A stretch of DNA of 64,000 nt from Hanleya hanleyi (Eukaryota; Mollusca; Polyplacophora; Lepidopleurida; Hanleyidae): NCBI GenBank assembly GCA_036873755.1, contig JAVTVY010033650.1, positions 62,001 to 126,000 on the forward strand, written 5' to 3'. Of the stretch, positions 22,930 to 36,405 are shown one piece after another (position 1 is the stretch's first letter; each line of letters begins with the position of its first letter). The notes under the pieces are model-generated. The model was not told the DNA's origin and made no database searches. It saw only the letters and a list, made by a program, of their open reading frames with translations. The translations under genes and the position numbers were made by a program.

Positions 22930-25000
22930 TTTCTTTTTAAAACTCGAGAAAGAGTTTGCGGTTGGGCAGTAAACAATAAAATCCTCGGGACTACAATGGA
23001 TAATTTTTTTTATCAAATGCCCCGGTGCATTCATCCTTTGAACATAAATTGATCAGCATACCGGTGTAGAGAAATTTAGACAAAATAGTGTACAGGTAAT
23101 TTTTGGGTGAGACAGGTCGAGAAAAACCTTACTTGTCACATCTGACAGGTGGACTGAAAAAAAAAACATTTCATGCCCTGCCATAAAATGTTGCTCATTC
23201 TCAGCATATTTCTCAATTGGTTGGGGAAAGCCGAGGGGTTTTGCTTCTTGACTTTTTGAGAACACGTAGAAATTTTGAGCCAAAATATGTAATCTGAAAT
23301 TACTGCTCACTGTCCCCTTGCAGAATGTAATGATCCGCTACATGTACCTGGTTGATGACACACAATTGATGTTATATTGTCATAAAAACACCATGACCCT
23401 ACCATTTATAGGGGTAAAAAGCTTAGAGCATGTACAAGCAAACAGACCGGCTTGGACAGAACACCTGGCTAGGTGAATGAGAGGTTTGAATTGAGTGAGA
23501 TCATCCAGTATTCAGATTTTTATATCAGTAGACTGCTATTAAAAGGACTTGTCTCATGGTGTTGATCACTACCTTGATTTAACCATAATAAGTTTGCCAC
23601 AGAATAGATTCACTTCAGGTGTTGTCATGGTTGGGCTGAGATCGTAGCAGGTCAAGAGAATGACAGGACTTTCTTTAACTAACTCGTACATCTTTACCAT
23701 ACAAATGCTGGCGGGAACCTTATGTACTTTTTATTAGCAGTAATATTTTTTATCATGTTCAATTTTCTTAAATTTCTTACACAGGTTGAACTGAATTTGA
23801 CCAAAACGGAATATTGGGGGGGGGGGGGAAGGGGGATCAATGGAGTGGTGATATTACGGAATAATTTACCATAGACATGATACAGTTACATGCATATATT
23901 ATATGTGTAACTTCAGAAAATCTTATTCATGCAATAAGTAATATTTATTGCACCAATCTGAGTCCATCAAGACTTTTCACCCCCTCAGCCTGATCAGGAT
24001 AAGGGGTATTGTTGTCATCCCGTCTGTCCATCCTCTTTTTTCCCGGGCTCCCATATCTTAAGAACTACTGAAGGCAGGTTGACGAAACTTCTGTCCAGTG
24101 TAGAATGAAGTCTGTAGATGTGCCTTTTGTAGGTTTCGTTGGTCAGGACCTCGTTTGTCTGTTTGTCCATCCACTTTTCTGTCCATCTGTATCATGGCCT
24201 AATTCCAACATTATGTGTTATGGGCCTTCTTGTGGTAAGTTTCCAAAATCTAGTGGTGGTCAAATCATTTACATAATAATTTCCCTGTATTCAGAAATGT
24301 TTTCTTCCCATTCTACTTCCAAAATATTCATGGAATGTTGCGAGCATTCTCATAAATCTACATATTACCTGCACCGAAACAGTTTTTTCTGCAGGTGGAC
24401 GGGGGAGATAACCATGAAGAGAATTGAGTTGTTTTATGTACTGGAAAATGTACATGTAGTGCTAGTTTAAATCTACAATTTGAATCTCCACAATTGTTCC
24501 TGCTTGTCAATTACCATTTACCAATTACTCAGTTGGCTTTAATTTTGCTTCAGTTGTAATTTTTGATATTTCCACGTCTTGGGAACACTTATAAATACAT
24601 GTAGTACATGTAGTTTGGTATCCATTTGGGCCACTATCAGCAGTGAACCTTATAGATCTACGTTTATAGTATACAGAGGCTTTATTCTTAAATGATGCAC
24701 TGAATAAAGCCAATGTTTACTTGCTATATCTTCTGAATAAATGTATGAAACTCCAAGATATATTAATATGTCCATGCCCCCGATAAATGATAGCTATTCT
24801 AGGAAAATTATGAACAATATGAGAACGATACAGCATTTTCTTTGGAATTTGCACATTACATAAAGACCCCGTGAACGGAAAACTATGAACAAAAGCCCCA
24901 ATGGACAGAAGCCTCATTCAACATTCAGTTTCAGGCCAGGACAGGACAGTAAGATCATAACTCTATCATTTTACCAGTGTTTACCCTGTACATAGTAGGA
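22930..25000. other. intergenic; one degraded hairpin element
   Basis: No gene. At 23979-24040 the words cccctcagcctgatcaggat, aaggggtattgttgtcatcc and cgtctgtccatcc resemble the 5' end of family-1 elements, so a decayed copy likely starts there. A g-run lies at 23817-23830. Short frames at 24105-24470 and elsewhere have no recognisable features. Confidence 0.5.
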
Positions 25001-25008
25001 GGGTATAC

Positions 25009-26278
25009 AGGGGTTTTTCTTGACAGTTTTTCATCGGGGTAACCCCGATGAAAAACAAATAAGAATTGAGTTTTGACGTTTTTTGGGAAATTGAGTTTTC
25101 CATGAAAAAATTGAGTATTTTATTTTTGAGTTTCCTTCAATAAAATTGAGTTTCTGTAACGAAATGCAAAGATAATACAGCTCGCGAGAAGAAAGAAAAG
25201 ACTGCACTCACGTGGCGGAAGAGCGATGTGAGCATACGTTTTGTTCCACTTTGCATGCGGTGTATGTGGGGAACCCTCGCCTGTATTTCTTTATGAGGGG
25301 AAACTGGGGTTGGCGATTTCCGACTCCGGGTACCAGGATGTGGTGTGGTCATGTGGTGTTTACCTTATCGACGACAGTTCCTGCCATGAATACCACAGAC
25401 AGAAGAACTCGTCTGAGACTGATGGAGATGCTGCGGTTGCGAACATATCGTTCCAGAGTTGATGTGAATGTACAGGTGAAATGTCAAGGATTGGAATTTA
25501 AAATGCTGAAAAACTGAAGTTAGAAAAATAAAGAACTGAATAAAGATCTATGCATGGAGACATTCATACAGTTGACTTCTCGTCGATGATCAATAATAAA
25601 CTCCAGTAAATTGGAGAGAGTCAGACGCAGGCATTTGCACGTCGCTGAAAGTGAAAGTAGGCGGGATGATATATGTAGAGCTGCCAAATGTCAAGAAATG
25701 TAAAGTGTCTCCATGAATAGATTTTGTAATAGATTATGTAATCGAAAATGCGAGACAAGAACTTTGATTTTCACAACACGTCGGTTCGGTATTGCTGCGC
25801 AACAACAACAACACAATGTTGTAGAGGGGGTGAAAAAAAACGTGATGGAGGGCGCATTTTATTTTCATTTTTCTGAAAGCCAACCAAAATGCTGGCCATA
25901 CAACTGACATTTGAGATGCATACTGCAAACCTGTGTATGCATCAGCTGTTTTCAAGCACAGAAGAATTTTTCATCATTTAGATTTACACTGGAAGAAATA
26001 TACCTCTGAAACGCCCGTACACCTGCATTAAGCTCGGACTAAAACTACTGAATGATCGATTCTTCCTATTTCTAAGATGAGAAGGCACTAAAAATTGAGT
26101 TTTCGCACTTCATTCGATGAAAATTGGGAAAAATTGAGTTTTCATACTTCATTCGATGAAAATCGGGAAAAATTGAGTTTTAGGCATTATTTAGCTCGCC
26201 AAAGGCGCGCGAAAAAAATTGAGTTTTATTGAATTCAGAAATTGAGTAGATGAATTTTTTTTGTCAAGAATAACCCCT
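25009..26278 (+). mobile_element. hAT-like non-autonomous element with perfect 8-bp target duplication
   Basis: The left terminus aggggtttttcttgaca (25009-25025) and right terminus tgtcaagaataacccct (26262-26278) are inverted repeats with one mismatch. The site duplication gggtatac occurs exactly at 25001-25008 and 26279-26286. Near the left end tttttcatcggggtaacccc repeats the arrangement at 284-310, and attgagtttt words cluster at both ends as in the 266-2929 element. 1,270 bp, no transposase. hAT assignment rests on the 8-bp duplication and on termini of the CAGGGG type. Confidence 0.9.
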
Positions 26279-26286
26279 GGGTATAC

Positions 26287-28019
26287 TGTATTCCGATTGT
26301 CCATCCGTCCATCCATCTGTTCGCCTGTCTGACATTCGTTCCTGGGCAATAACTTGAACACCATTCAGCAGATTCTTCTCAAATTTGGTATGTATATACC
26401 ATGCCATGAGATGTTGCTCGGGCTGGACCGTTAAGGGGCTGAGGGGTTGTAGCACCTCTGATGCCTCATGTTCATTTTCCTTTCCCTATTATATTTTCAT
26501 TCCCTACTATGAAATTGCACACACCTTGTTGAATGAAATATTAGGTCAAGGGTTTAATATATCTATATATCTATATACTTATTTATTAATCCGTGAACTC
26601 CCATTTCCAACTTGGGGTAGCTGCATTGTGATCCAGTGTACATTGATGGTTAACATGATCAAAGAAAACCAATGCATATTGTAACTTTAAATAGGAACAC
26701 ATCAATCACCCAGAGGGTAGTATTCTATATGTCTGGGCTGTGGATTTTCTTTTTATAGCTGTATATATAGACTAAAAACATGAAGCTTTTTGCAAGCCTA
26801 TATAGAGTCGCTTGACTGGAAAAAAATGCTTAATACGTCATTTGGATAGTAAAGAGGTTTTTTCTTAAGATTAAGTCTGACATTTTTAGCCTGACATTTA
26901 TGCAAAAGAAATTATGCACACATATATGATCTCGATATATACTCTCATATTTTCTATCATGTGACATATGCCCTAACTTTAAGTGATAGCACCATTGCCT
27001 TTGTATAACACTATACAATCAACACCGTACAGCCTTTAATATGCTGAAAACTCAAAAGCATAAATCTGAATTGGCAAAAGTTCATTTCAAATCTTTATGT
27101 TGAGGGTGTGGTGAACAACCCCAGTAAATCTTTATGTGGTGAATAGGTGTCCCTGAATGTATTTACATTCCTAACACATGTATACACTATTAGCCTAGCT
27201 TTAGTATTTCTTCGACCTCGTTTTACTTGTTTTCCTGGGTGTGGTTGTTTTTTTTTCTGTTGAAAGTTACCTTGCACTTTTAAACCATGGTGTATAGCTT
27301 TTGTAACAAGACTCTGAAAATTTGTTATAAGATCACATTGAATCGCATGATAGAAACCTGGCTCCGAAGATTAATGCACACATATATAGTATATCAGACT
27401 TTTACTCAGTAACCAAAGGTACATGAAGTCTCATAAGCTTTATTGTGATCTGTTTGTGACTTCAGATGAACATTATCTGCACCAGTATGCTGGATCTGTA
27501 ACTCTGTTTGTGACATTCCAGTGTATTGTTCCTTTGTTTGGATTAGGGCTTGAACTTCCTTGCAAGATCATTCCTCTCCCAATATGATGAGTTTGTAACG
27601 TGCCCCAGACTATAAGCAGACTATATTCAGCCTCGGTCAACACAGGAAGGTTATGACCTCGACTAAATAGTGATATCGGGCCAACTTCTTTCATCAGAGG
27701 TAGACATATGACTCTCCAGGTGATACATGTACTATAGAAAACTCTGAAAGAGAAATAGTTCTGTAAAAACTGGAGACTCAGATCAATTACTGTGAGGGTC
27801 ATCGTCGTTATAGCGAGACATGTTTATCACATTTATGCCCAGCTGCTGATATTCTGTTCAAATTGAAAGTTTTTTCTGCCTTCAATAATTGTGGACGGGA
27901 AAAAGTCATCTGAGAAACTTGTGATTGTGATATTTGTTAACAGCATGGATTTAACCAGCTTATAGTTTTTTGGAAGTGGAATGGAATATTGATCCGAAAA
28001 CATTCAAAGAATACTGAAG
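26287..28019. other. intergenic upstream of the second receptor
   Basis: Starts with a short family-1-like fragment (attgtccatccgtccatcca, tcaaatttggtatgtatata). The rest is AT-rich DNA without a gene. The minus frame 27473-27802 (109 aa) has no motif that I recognise. Confidence 0.4.
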
Positions 28020-29093
28020 ATGTCTTTCATCACCGATTCGGTGTTTTATAACAGCACGCACATCATCTTGTCCCAGAAGGTCAAGATCGGACTGACCACC
28101 CTGGACACCTTACTGACCGTCACCATCTTGATTCATGCCTCCTTCCCGCTCACAGCCTGCTGGAGGTCCAAGGATTTCCAACGGTCGCACGTGAAGTTTG
28201 TGTTCAGCTTCTCTGTCGCTACCTTCCTAATGGGACTTTTCCTGTCTTACCACGCCGTGGCATACTGGACCGACGACCTGGAGCTGTCTAATAATAAATA
28301 TTTCTGCCTGGGACAAATCTTCGTCTTTTACCTCGCCTTTTTCGCTCTGCTGTGCAGCCTGTTTTTTCTGGCCATTGACCGGTGTTTAGTGCTCAGGTTT
28401 CCGCTGAAATCCAAACTGATCAGCAACCGGGTGTCCGACATCTGCACGGTTCTGCTTTGGCTCTACTCTCTCATCTTGGCCGTTCTACCGTTCGTATGGC
28501 TCAATGTCTGGAACTCACCGTCAACATGTTTTCATCACGTTGTGGTCAGCCCCGCCTATGTGTATATTGTTCTGGCCCATCTCCTCCTCTTCGTGGTATT
28601 CGCCGTCGTGGTGAACATTGAGATAGACTACTTCATTCATCGGAACCTGCGGGCTGTACGCGAGCTCTACTTCGGAGACGTGGATGCTGACAAGTACGTC
28701 CGTTATCTTAAACAGACTGGTAGAATGGCGGGAATTCTTCTCGTCCTGTTTCTTGTCTGCTTCTTCCCTTATTTGTTTGTGCTAGGCTTGCAGGTTGCTG
28801 GGGTGACCTTGCCACATTTACCGCTCCTGCACATCATATTTTTCTACGTGACCTTCTTGTTTGTTATCATCGCGCCATTTGTGATCATGTTCCTGGATCA
28901 GTTTCTGCGGCACAGCGCTGAAAACCTCCTCTTCGGGATCAACTCCAAGCGGGAGATGCCCGGCCTCAACAACAATGGCATACGGGATCCGAGAGAATAC
29001 ACTAATGCCTTTGCCAAAAAAGTGACAGATGTGTCTCAACTGAACCCTAAGCAGTCACCTCATCCTGTCCCTCTACAGGGCATATTCTGGTGA
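28020..29093 (+). CDS. divergent seven-helix receptor, probably class A GPCR, single exon
   Basis: A 357-residue seven-helix membrane protein with a short extracellular N-terminus (NST sequon at N11). Helices fall at about 22-46, 58-80, 96-120, 140-162, 178-202, 235-260 and 266-294. C96 before helix 3 and C170 in loop 2 could form the canonical disulfide. IDRC (119-122) stands in for the DRY motif and helix 4 keeps its W147. Several landmarks are gone: helix 2 has SVATFLMG with no acidic residue, helix 6 has CFFPY (247-251) without the tryptophan, and helix 7 has APFVIMF (285-291) instead of NPxxY. The cytoplasmic tail is long (295-357). The frame is open from ATG to TGA with G+C-rich codons against AT-rich flanks, which argues for real coding. 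Ligand unknown. A possible AATAAA lies at 29467-29472. Confidence 0.85.
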   Translation: MSFITDSVFYNSTHIILSQKVKIGLTTLDTLLTVTILIHASFPLTACWRSKDFQRSHVKFVFSFSVATFLMGLFLSYHAVAYWTDDLELSNNKYFCLGQIFVFYLAFFALLCSLFFLAIDRCLVLRFPLKSKLISNRVSDICTVLLWLYSLILAVLPFVWLNVWNSPSTCFHHVVVSPAYVYIVLAHLLLFVVFAVVVNIEIDYFIHRNLRAVRELYFGDVDADKYVRYLKQTGRMAGILLVLFLVCFFPYLFVLGLQVAGVTLPHLPLLHIIFFYVTFLFVIIAPFVIMFLDQFLRHSAENLLFGINSKREMPGLNNNGIRDPREYTNAFAKKVTDVSQLNPKQSPHPVPLQGIFW

Positions 29094-32028
29094 TAATCCA
29101 TCCTCGTGAGCCAGGGTTCGATCGATTGACCAGTCAGGATCGATACACTGGGCGACTTGGTTTGTTATCCGCAGCAGTTCTGGATGTAAATAGCTCTAGA
29201 GGTGTTCTCTAAATCAAACCAATCAGTAAGCGTGTTCAGTCAGCTCATTGCTCCAATTCTCTGCCAGGTTTTAGATATGACTGGTTTGAATGTCATCGCT
29301 GGCCAAACTACTGTGTTGTCAGGCTAAAATTGATATCTGACTATTTTTATGTCATAGGGAATAATTATGTGGAACTTTAATATTTTTTGTTTCCTGGATT
29401 CTTTCAACTCTTCCAATGTGTACTTGAACAAACCAATGTGTTTCTAGATCCATAATTACTGTGCCAAGAATAAAAATGGAACTGTAGTTGGATCCGGCTA
29501 TTTGATATTGTGCAGTTTACACAAGTAGATCTTATTCAACTATGTAGCTTGTGAGTTCATTAAGCAAACAATGTGTGCCATTTTTATCCATAACAATGAA
29601 CTGAAACACAGTGGAAGTGTGATTGGAATTTGGATCCAGATATTTCCAGACATTGTGCACTAAACGAACATGAACAGTGTTTTATATGCCCATCGTAAAA
29701 CGGAGAACATACAATGCCACAGCGAGTTCTGTCCATCAGTCTCGTAACTCTCTAGTTCCAGGTCCTGTATTGGTATCAAACTTTGGGTATTACCTCACCC
29801 ATGGGGCAAAGAGGAACCATATTCATTTTGACATCAAAAGGTCAAAGGTCAAGGTCACTGGACAAAAATCAGTAAATTCATTTTGACATCAAAAGGTCAA
29901 GGTCACTAGACGAAAATCAGTAAATTCTCGAAATGGTTTTGTTTTTGCTATAATTACTATTCAGACTCCATGTGGATTGTGATGGCGAAGAAGTTAATGT
30001 ATTGGTTTTTATCCCTCAGCAAGCGTATTGTCTGTGTGGTTCATCCATCTGTCTGTCCATCTTAATCGTTAAGACAATATCTCTTGAAGGCTTATTGTCA
30101 GGCTTTCCAAATCCATGTAACATATATGAGTGGTGAAATTCAGCTTTCATGGTATTTTATGAAGGATCAAAGCCAGGCTCTCAAAATTGTGTCAAGTGCC
30201 AAAGGTTGTGCAGGGGTTTATTGAAGCCTATAAGGCTCTTGTATTTTAAATCAGCATCCATCCATGTGCACCAAATAACAATGTGAAGTTTACTGTAACA
30301 ATTATAATGTTTGAATTGGATCCTGATCCATAAAATGGCATACTGTAGGAGGGAAGCTTTTCTCAGATCAGCTCCTCAAATTTGATTGACAATGGATTGA
30401 TAAGAGCCTGAAGTGGAACCTAGATTATGTAGATATTTGGAGGCATCATACATTATGCCACTGACAACTGAAGATCCTGATTAACAGTAGACTGTCTCCT
30501 TCAATACACTATTCATATCAGTCCACAGTTTATTGTTTGTGTTGCTATTTCCAGTATCAGATAATGATGATTTAAGCTAGAGAATTCAAGGGTTTTATGG
30601 TCTGATCTTATACCCCAAAGCCAGACTTTGTATATTATAGACATTTCGGTCAAAGTGTTTTCCAATGTTATTGAAGGTAATATAATGCCAGCTGTAATCC
30701 TCATGATTGATATGCATACTGGACTGTTATAGGTATGTCTAATCATGAAGTTCTTAAGGATAAAGATAGATCTATTTATCAGGCTCATCAACCATCCGCT
30801 GCTTCAATTCTACTAGGATCAAATTTCAAAGAAACCTCAGAGATAGCCATGTTGACACAGGCAACTGTGCTTGGGTCTGGCCACTGCCCCAACAGTGTCA
30901 GCATGGAGTTTAATAAACTCCATGGTGCCAAAGAAAATGTTGTAAAACTCCTGCAATCTTTCAACATGCATTACTGTAATGACAAATTTGTTGTTGTTGC
31001 TGTTGTTTATCTGAAAATGGGTATTTATCACTGGTGCTACTAGACAAAATCACATGGTGCTATATTTCCAAATGCTGTTGGTTCTCTTATGCTTGAGATA
31101 CTAGACGGCGGGCGGTGTTCCCACCCGTGAGGTTTCCAGGTTGAAAAGGAATAGAACCCTACCCATGGGGTTCCCAGGTGTGAAGGAATAGGACCCAATG
31201 TTGTGATATGACTGAAAGAGTGTTGAAAGCGACGTTAAACCATATTCACTCACTCACATATTTGATCGATCAATATGTAAAGGGCACTGTCAGGAAAACT
31301 GTAAAACCTACCAGTTGACTTTTATGGAGGTATTTTGTATAGAAAATAATCTCCAGTATTATATATAGAGATAAGAAGGCTATAGAGTTAGGGCGGTGGA
31401 GGGGTTTTTCGTTCACTTAGTGTTCAGCGTGATCTGTAGTCTAAAATGAATGGAGCATGCATACGAAAATTACACTGATTGGTAGCTCTGCTTATGTGTC
31501 ACTAAAGTGTCCAATCAAAAGACTGAAAATCTAATTCACAGGAGAGAGGAGTATAATTATGTAAACAGTAGTACTGGAGGTAGAAACCGATCAGTGGAGG
31601 CAATTTCCGATCACCCCTAAATTTTAACATGAGAAATTTGTTTTGCAGCTTTTTGTGTTGTGAATTTGTTAAATCACTCATTATTCTGCAACTACAATTA
31701 TTAAATGTAATGATAATTCATATTATTCAACTGTTTTACGTAAGTGCCTTTATGCCCCACTTTTATAGATGCTTCTCACTGGTACTTCCCATTGAAATAA
31801 CATGAACCGAACGAAAACTGCCTCCAACATTATGACTCTTTTCAGTTGAGATATTTCTTTCCTTAAAACGAGTAATTTTTATATCACAAGGATAAAAGAA
31901 TTATTTATAAAGGAATTCTTTACCCAAGCAGTTAAGCTAAATGAGGGAATCACCAAATTCAAAAATATTTCAACTCAATGTGACAAATGGAAGGGATGAA
32001 GTAAGCCTATAGCTTATCTCCCCTTTTT
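29094..32028. other. intergenic; AGGTCA cluster and a reverse SINE-like repeat
   Basis: No gene. 29838-29905 holds aggtcaaaggtcaaggtcac and a second tcaaaggtcaaggtcact. 31100-31258 is a SINE-like copy in minus orientation ending in ttcactcactcac, with an internal ~50-bp duplication (aggaatagaaccctacccat / aggaataggacccaatg). The 102-aa frame at 30735-31043 shows nothing recognisable. Confidence 0.5.
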
Positions 32029-33145
32029 ACCCCTCGGCCAACTTTGGCCTAGGGATATTGTCGTCATCATGTACGGCTGTCCGTCCGTCCGTCCTCCGTC
32101 CGTCCGTTACCGCGATATCTACAGAACCGTTTCATGCATGGCAACCAAACTTGTTACATCTATTTATCTTCACGTAAATCAGAAGCCTATCGAAAATGAG
32201 TCATCTAGTCATGAGTCAGGGAGTTATGCCCCTTTTTACAAATAAAAATCCATTTATGATTTGTTATTGTGATAATTTCAGAACCGTTCCATATACAACA
32301 TCCTAACGTGATACAGTTGTTTCTCTTGACCTGAACTAGATGCCTATCGAAAATGAGTCGTGTCAGAAAGTATTTTGCAGAGTTATGCCCCTTGTCTAAT
32401 AAAATCCACTAATTCCTACCGTCACCAACAACAGACATGAGAACAACAATTGACCACATCTATGCAAGCATTCCAAACGTGCAGTGTGGTGTTTCAGAGA
32501 CCTATTACTCCTTTCATAAGGCTGTCTGGGTCGCATTCAATTAAATATCTCCCACTAAAGGTGCGTAAACAGTTCGTTCATTGAAGTTATTGATCTTTTT
32601 CCATTAAAGTTCCATTAACAGTTATTCATCCCTCCCAAAAAATGGACTGCTAACCATTCCCCCACCTGATTGATCTTATTCTACTAATATGATTCACTCA
32701 TCTTGTTCCACTAACAAGTTTTTTTATCAGTAATTATAATAAACAAAATTTATTCACAACATGATTTGTAGTTTTACTTTTTTGTTTTGCTAACAACCTA
32801 ACCTAACAACACTTTTTAGTTGCCACACGTCATTTTATATTCCCACCGCTTAAATGTTTCCCCAAATTTGGCTCTCTTCTAATGATTTCCATTTCAGCAA
32901 TTTTAGTTGTGTTTACCAAGATATGACAAACGTATATCTATAGTGTATGTATTTATTCCAGAAACAAATCAATTTAAGGGGAGGAAAACTTTTTTTTTTT
33001 TTCAAAGAAAGTACACTTACAATACCAGGGGTAAATATTTCTTCCCACAAGCCAGTCAATTGGTAGAGACACCCTTACATTATAATAGCTGGGGTTCAGA
33101 GCCGAGGGGTTTCGATAGCGCAGCTTCATGTTAAGGATATCTGGG
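32029..33145 (+). mobile_element. CCCCTCGG-hairpin element (family 1, copy 2)
   Basis: Starts ttacccctcggccaactttg, which folds back (ccctcggcca/tggcctaggg), then atattgtcgtcatc and a (ccgtccgtcc)n run at 32080-32106. Two ~150-bp units follow, each with cagaaccgtt and gcctatcgaaaatgagtc (32186 and 32341). The far end near 33092-33140 is cagagccgaggggtttcgat then agcgcagcttcatg, the shared family-1 terminus. The middle (about 32420-33060) is non-repeated AT-rich DNA. Confidence 0.7.
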
Positions 33146-36100
33146 GAACATTCGCACATGAGGTGCATTATTTCTGAAGGAGTAATTCTTGTGTTTTTCA
33201 TGGAAAATTCCCCTGGTGTGTTAACTGTAGTAGGGTAGGAATCCACAGAGGCAATATTTGGTTAGTGAAATGTTGTACTGGTGCTAAAGATCCCAAAACA
33301 AGATAAGAACTAAGCGGGTGATTGAAAACTACCTCCGATCGAAAATACCCTCCACGACCCTATGTAATGAAGAGGGTAGATTTGCGATGTGCGATTCAGT
33401 GCCCAAGAACATCCATCCATCCATCCATCCAACAGATTTATACATCTCATTTGCTCAAGTTGACTTCCCCTAATGTTTTCTCTCTGGTACAAATCATGCT
33501 CACACTACTATGGTAGATGCGGATATTAGATATTAGCAGAGAGATACCTATAAGCTAGGTGGTGTGAAAAGAGGTCATAAAATAATTACACAGCTTAAGT
33601 ATTATGGCTGCTGATGGTAAATTACTCGCCACTGATCTTGAGGTGACATTTCTCCATCCTTAATAAACCCGATCTTACTATAATTTTAGTAATGCTTTGG
33701 TCCGCACAGCCACAGTTTTGGTTGAAATTTCATTAGGTCAATATTTGGGTCAATGTGAGTAACATAGGAGCAAAAAAGGGGCATCTCCTGCACACTGGGA
33801 TTCTAAAGGCATTCTGTCAGATTTGCTATTGATTATGGGAAAAGTGACTTCAAACAATAACGGAAATTGAAAAGGGTATACTCAAAATAACTGGGGGCAG
33901 AGGATACTTTGTCAGATTAGCTATGGAGTTGGAGAAAATGACTTGAAACAAAAAGAGAAATTGAAAAGGGTATACTTAAAATGGCTGGGGGCAGGGGATA
34001 TATATCTATTGCCATCACCAAAATGTTCTTAGGATAGTGTTAGAGGGGGATCCTTGAAGTGACGAAAGATGGCATTTACTGCACACTAGGGGCCAAAAAT
34101 TTACATGTGAAATTGCAAATGTTTCAATTTTGGCCATATTTTGATTGAATAGATGGTGAAAGATGAATTTGCTTTCTAAAAACATCAATCAAGTCTCAAG
34201 AGTCAATTTAGAGGACAATGTAAACTCGGTGAACAATGGTCTATCCTGAAAACATGCATTGCTTATGTCCCTTGATTTTGGCACTGTTTTTATTAAATTA
34301 TGTGGTCATTTAGGCTCAATATCGGGAACCGTATGCTTGGCATGTGGTAGCTGTGTTCAGTGACGTCACCGAATGAACTAAGTCGCGTCATGCCCACATC
34401 AAATGGAATTGCAGTGGAAGCACAACATTATCCCATAACGTCATGCCATACTATGATTTGTCATCGGGTCAGATTGATACCCCTGATCTTTCGACATGAG
34501 ACTACAAGAATAATAGTCGAATAGTAATAAGATAGTGAGCCTAGATGACATCATGATTGCAGCACACCACGGTACTCCGTTTTGGTCGAAAGGTCCTGTC
34601 AGGATAGGTGTGTGTGGCTTAGATGAAACACAGGGCATCAAATGACCATTGAGGGCTGGGGAACATTTTTGTTGGAAAGTAGAAAAACTACATGTATCAG
34701 CATTGTTATGGGGTCTGGGATATGTGAGAACATACTGGATGTTATTTGAGGCCGATCCTGGTCGATAGGATAAAAAGAGTGAAGCTCTGTCTTCGATGCT
34801 AGTAAATATAATTAATGTATGTAGTCTTAAAAAAAACTTCTCTTCTATAACAATGTTCAGTTTAAGCAGTATTTACTGGTACTTCAAAATACTAAAGCTT
34901 CTATCAAAAATCATGTCCAATCACCTGTTCTATAAATGGAAAACTGCAGGCTCAACAAATGATATGAATACTCAAGAACATTAACTCATCATAGGTTGTA
35001 ACACAGGGATTCATAGACGTCCATTCTTACTACCGTTAAATGGTGGTAAGAAAATGTCAAAAACTGAATACAGACAGTCAAAAACTCAAAAGTGTACATT
35101 TTGGACAAGAAATACTCAATATTTTTAACGAAAACTCAATCCTCAAAATGGTGCAAATTATTTCAGTGATGTGAAAACCATCCCGATCCTTCGACAATCT
35201 GGCTTCGAACGTTTGAGGAATTCCAGTTCTGGAAATAATTTCTGTCTCCGCGAGTTCTTCTCGATTCCACCTTGATATATGCTTTCAGTTATCAGCAATA
35301 CTCGGCGGGAAGCAACAAATAAGGTTTTGGAGAGATATTTTTGGGACCGGGAATGGCCGATTCCGGGAATTGCCAATTCAATGAGTTCGCATAATCGAAA
35401 TAACACCTGTCTATCTGTCACCGCCAAGTCATATTTTCAAGTGAGAACTAAATTAACATGCCACATGTCGCCGAGACAAGTAAATATTCTGTCATAAAAA
35501 TACGATCCAATACAGGCCTAATATGACTGAATTGTGTTTCTCGAAACAACATTGAGTTTAGTTTTATTTACATCGGACATTCTGTTCACTTGGTCGTTCA
35601 TCTCGCTGCCATACATCAATCTCCAGGATTATTCTCCCACAAGATTTGCACATGATCCGCTTGCAAGGCAAAACTAATGGATGAATGAAACTAACTTCAC
35701 TATATTTCTATCGACTGTTCATGCCTGGCAACATCAAGTCGAAAACAAAACCAGAACTTAGCTGAGTGATTCCTATGTTTTATTTCGGAGAATACAAGCT
35801 CACTTTGTCATTGAGTATTTTAAGCAGAAGAAAATCATGCTTGTCAACACGGGCAGCTAACATGAACGTTGAAATGCCTGTGCTGACAAGCGTTGAATTG
35901 CCTGTGCTGACAAGCAGACAGCGGACAAGCGCTAACGTCTAACACTCGCGAGTTGATCGAGTGAAGGCAACAACAACAACAATGATTTTGCTTGATGTCG
36001 TTGTTGCTGCAGACACTTTGTTATCCCAAATAATCAAGTTGAAAAAACGTTTGATTTCCTACAAACAATATACCATGGGCTTGGAATCAATTATTTTTTT

Positions 36101-36405
36101 AGCTCCTTAATATAGGTCCAGTGGACTAGATTGGATAAACAACATTCTTTTCTATCACACAATGTTTTTATGTAGAATATTTTAACATCAAGACACTCAT
36201 GATGCATGATCGAGATGGCATGCCCCGATTGAACTTGAGAAAAATTGACATTGTGTCAGTGATATGGTCTTGAAATCTGTTAAAATAAGTCCAGTCGCAA
36301 GTTACAATAGACATGTATTCTTTTGTTGTCATTCAGACGACTGTATTGTATCCAAACCACATTAGATAACTCACTTTAGTACTACAGAAATTCTTTGTTA
36401 ATATC
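33146..36405. other. intergenic, with small repeats
   Basis: No gene recognised. It holds (catc)n at 33409-33431, a local duplication of an aaattgaaaagggtatact block (33867 and 33958), attgagtttt-type words in reverse (35060-35150) that suggest a decayed hAT-like fragment, and a 24-bp direct repeat (gttga.atgcctgtgctgaca, 35870 and 35892). A 5' exon of the downstream zinc-finger gene could lie here, but I cannot point to one. Confidence 0.4.

Noticed and set aside
35020..36000. Further full hAT-like element
   Set aside because: attgagttt-type words are present in reverse at 35060-35150, but no paired termini or target duplication could be found.
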